Shown: piece after piece, positions 62,044 to 64,000 of the stretch
Layout: the number at the start of each line of letters is the position of its first letter
Position numbering within the stretch: position 1 is the first letter of the stretch
Assembly (NCBI RefSeq): GCF_003347605.1
Contig: NZ_QDFZ01000015.1
Span: forward strand, 79,391-143,390
DNA: 64,000 nt
Direction: 5' to 3'
Source: Chryseobacterium sp. KLBC 52
GTDB taxonomy: Bacteria; Bacteroidota; Bacteroidia; Flavobacteriales; Weeksellaceae
Translations under genes and position numbers: made by a program
Notes under the pieces: generated by a model
The model's database searches: none
The model's input: the letters and a program-made list of their open reading frames with translations, nothing else
What the model was told of the DNA's origin: nothing

Positions 62044-62904
62044 ATGAAAAAAATAGCAGTAATAGGGAGTAACGGACAATTAGGAAACTGCATAAAAAAG
62101 ATTGCCCCGGATTTTGAACATCTGTATGAATTCTTATTTACAGATTCATCCACTTTAGATGTTACCAATGAAGAGCAGGTGAATGATTTCTTTTATGATA
62201 ACAAACCTGATTATTGCATCAATGCTTCTGCATATACCGCAGTTGATCTGGCAGAAAAGGAGAAAGAAAAAGCCTTTGCCGTAAATGCTGATGGAGTGGC
62301 TCATCTTGCTCAGGCATGTGCAGATTATAAATCCGTTCTGATCCATGTTTCTACAGATTATGTTTTTGACGGTACCACAAATCTTCCATACGCTGAAGAT
62401 GACTTTACAAACCCGATAGGAGTATATGGCGCATCAAAAAGAGAAGGAGAGGAGCTTGCGCTGGAAATCAATCCAAAAACAATCATTCTGAGAACTTCAT
62501 GGCTGTATTCTGAATTTAATAAGAACTTTGTGAAAACAATGTTAAACCTTTTCTCTCAAAAAGAAGAGTTGGGAATCGTTGCTGATCAGTTTGGACAGCC
62601 TACTAACGCAAATGATCTGGCAGAAGCTATGATGAGGATTATTGAAGCTCCACAGAAAACTTATGGAATTTTCCACTTCTCAAACTATCCGGAGACAACC
62701 TGGTTTGAATTTGCCAGAAAAATTGCTGAATTTTCAAAGTCATCAATAAAATTAAATCCTTTAACAACCGAGCAGTACCCGACTCCTGCCAAAAGACCTG
62801 TAAGAAGTACCATGTCTTTAGACAAAATAGAGGAAGTTTACAAAATAGAACCCAAACATTGGGAAAACAGTCTTGAAGAATGCGTTGATATCCTTTCACA
62901 CTAA
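62044..62904 (+). CDS. rfbD: dTDP-4-dehydrorhamnose reductase
   Basis: 286-residue extended SDR enzyme for the last step of dTDP-L-rhamnose synthesis. IAVIGSNGQLGNCI (4-17) is the cofactor loop; HVSTDYVFDGTTNLPY (100-115) has the catalytic Thr, and YGASKREGE (128-136) the Tyr-Lys pair. The other rhamnose genes are not in the window. The product probably supplies rhamnose for the polysaccharide genes at 50-56 kb. Confidence 0.94.
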   Translation: MKKIAVIGSNGQLGNCIKKIAPDFEHLYEFLFTDSSTLDVTNEEQVNDFFYDNKPDYCINASAYTAVDLAEKEKEKAFAVNADGVAHLAQACADYKSVLIHVSTDYVFDGTTNLPYAEDDFTNPIGVYGASKREGEELALEINPKTIILRTSWLYSEFNKNFVKTMLNLFSQKEELGIVADQFGQPTNANDLAEAMMRIIEAPQKTYGIFHFSNYPETTWFEFARKIAEFSKSSIKLNPLTTEQYPTPAKRPVRSTMSLDKIEEVYKIEPKHWENSLEECVDILSH

Positions 62905-62914
62905 TACTATACAT

Positions 62915-63595
62915 ATGAAGAATATTGCAATCCTCTTTTCCGTGTTATGTATCCAGCTGTGGAGCGCACAAAATGTTTATATGACCAGAGTTGAAAAGAC
63001 AAATGACAACTCAGATAAATTTTTGTTCAGAAAAGAGACCGCTGCCACGGATGCTATTTATTTAGGAGAAGTAGAAGTACAGGGATTTTCAAAAGATGAT
63101 GCACTCGTATTTTCTCTGGTATATAAAAAAGCAAAAGAGATTGGTGCCAATACATTCGAATTAAAACCTTTCGAAAATGTGGATGGTACACCTCAGGCAT
63201 TCAATGCTGCCAATTATAAAATCGCTTTATATTATACACCCAAAGAAAAATTAGCAGCTAAGCATGGTGAGATGTATATTTTTGCCTCTTCTGAAAAAGA
63301 TCAAAAGATCAACATCAACCGTAGAGACTATACAATCTCTCCCAGATCTTTTTTAAAATTAAAAATTGTCCCGGGAGAAATCTATACCATCTCAACCAAA
63401 AAACTTTTAGGCTCTACGGTGAAAGTTCAACCGAAAGCTAATGATGATAACCTTTATTTTCAGGTTTCTTCTCTAAAAGTAAAATCAGACAACTCAGGAG
63501 TAGGAGGGTTAAATCTAAAATCAGGCGATATTATTGGTCTGGAGAAATCTTATGCAGAATTTTTGAGTGTAATCTACAAAGAAAGCAAACCTTAG
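62915..63595 (+). CDS. Exported protein of unknown function
   Basis: 226 residues from ATG 62915; a TTG at 62873 overlaps rfbD and is unlikely. Signal peptide MKNIAILFSVLCIQLWSAQ. The mature protein mixes alpha and beta stretches, for example YLGEVEVQGFSKDDALVFSL (near 50-69) and a later beta-rich part with GGLNLKSGDIIGL. No domain is recognised. It is likely periplasmic, 10 bp after rfbD. Confidence 0.75.
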   Translation: MKNIAILFSVLCIQLWSAQNVYMTRVEKTNDNSDKFLFRKETAATDAIYLGEVEVQGFSKDDALVFSLVYKKAKEIGANTFELKPFENVDGTPQAFNAANYKIALYYTPKEKLAAKHGEMYIFASSEKDQKININRRDYTISPRSFLKLKIVPGEIYTISTKKLLGSTVKVQPKANDDNLYFQVSSLKVKSDNSGVGGLNLKSGDIIGLEKSYAEFLSVIYKESKP

Positions 63596-64000
63596 AAGCA
63601 GTCTATATAAACAATTGTAGGTTTTGCCCTATATAAATCAACAATAGGAACGGGCTGCAGCCCGTTCTTTTTATAATCTTTATCCCCCGACTTTATCACA
63701 AATGTATTTCCAGTTACACTTTGTACAGGTTTTATTGGAAATTTCTTCTTATCTTATTATATGTTATATGTATCAATAGAAACGGTTTATAATCCTGAGT
63801 TTATCTGAAGGAATCCCATTTAATAAAGACAACCCCTCCATTTAATTTCAATTCAAACCTAAACCTTATTATTATTTATACCTTATTTTCATCCTTCCAC
63901 ACCCCCAAAACCCCGCATCCCGCACCCCTCTCACCCTCTCCAACCCTCCCACGCTCTCATCCAACCCTCCAAACAAATGTTTAAAATTTTTCACCCTGCC
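63596..64000. other. 405-bp gene-free right end with a hairpin and a C-rich tract
   Basis: There is no convincing ORF. 63643-63672 holds a hairpin repeat. From about 63885 the plus strand becomes unusually rich in C and poor in G, with runs such as ACACCCCCAAAACCCC and repeated words AACCCTCC and CTCTC, in strong contrast to the AT-rich surroundings. It looks like a short tandem-derived non-coding tract. Confidence 0.6.
63643..63672. repeat. Dispersed hairpin repeat, copy 3 (also a terminator-like hairpin)
   Basis: AATAGGAACGGGCTGCAGCC leads into the perfect palindrome GAACGGGCTGCAGCCCGTTC (63648-63667), followed by TTTTT. The start matches copies 1 and 2; the second half of the repeat is not evident here. 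Confidence 0.7.

Overview
The window looks like chromosome of a pigmented Bacteroidota of the family Weeksellaceae, most probably Chryseobacterium or a close relative. The evidence is the low-GC sequence, genes that mostly lack Shine-Dalgarno sites, TAnnTTTG-type -7 promoter elements, a type IX secretion (Por) sorting domain, a DUF6089/uppS/bamA/ompH/ompH block, and a complete-looking flexirubin-type pigment locus. The genus is my inference. No rRNA, tRNA, CRISPR array, transposase or prophage gene was seen.

Layout. 1-1406: N-terminal part of ileS (minus strand). 1779-3467: secreted M23 peptidase. 3559-40215: a roughly 37 kb flexirubin (aryl-polyene/dialkylresorcinol) locus in three transcription blocks. 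The plus block (3559-16725) holds an AMP-dependent ligase, a halogenase-like flavoprotein on the opposite strand, a tyrosine ammonia-lyase, FabG, a ketosynthase, an ACP, an LpxL-like acyltransferase, a phytoene-desaturase-like oxidoreductase, a C45-type lipoprotein, a DUF1648-like protein and an alpha/beta hydrolase. The first minus block (29847 down to 16794) holds a 134-aa unknown, a BtrH_N protein, an ABC ATPase and permease, a hotdog thioesterase, a ketosynthase, a half-ketosynthase, an ACP, a ketosynthase with its chain-length-factor partner, a polysaccharide deacetylase, LolA, a lipoprotein, a beta-barrel protein, a FabZ-like dehydratase, a small exported protein and a GT2-DUF2062 fusion. 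The second minus block (40215 down to 33582) holds the MMPL/acyltransferase/methyltransferase fusion, DarA, DarB and two paralogous hotdog dehydratases. An M16 peptidase gene (30204-33116) and a 465-bp spacer with a parS-like palindrome separate the two minus blocks.

How the locus probably works (family knowledge plus inference). The lyase turns tyrosine into 4-coumarate and the ligase loads it on an ACP. The ketosynthase/CLF pairs, FabG and hotdog dehydratases build the conjugated aryl-polyene chain. DarB and DarA make the dialkylresorcinol, and an acyltransferase or BtrH-like enzyme joins the halves. The flavoprotein, desaturase-like enzyme and methyltransferase would decorate it. LolA, the lipoprotein and the MMPL protein would place the pigment in the outer membrane.

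40409-64000 is mostly envelope genes: a membrane protein and EpsG-like polymerase, a T9SS-secreted protein with two FISUMP-like units, topA, a metal-site-degenerate arginase-fold protein, a GT2, a WecA-like transferase, a Wza-like lipoprotein, a Wzc-like kinase with a Tyr-Gly tail, a DUF6089 protein, uppS, bamA, two Skp/OmpH chaperones, a thioesterase, rfbD and an exported unknown.

Small palindromic repeats are scattered in the spacers. One of a different kind lies in frame inside a ketosynthase gene.
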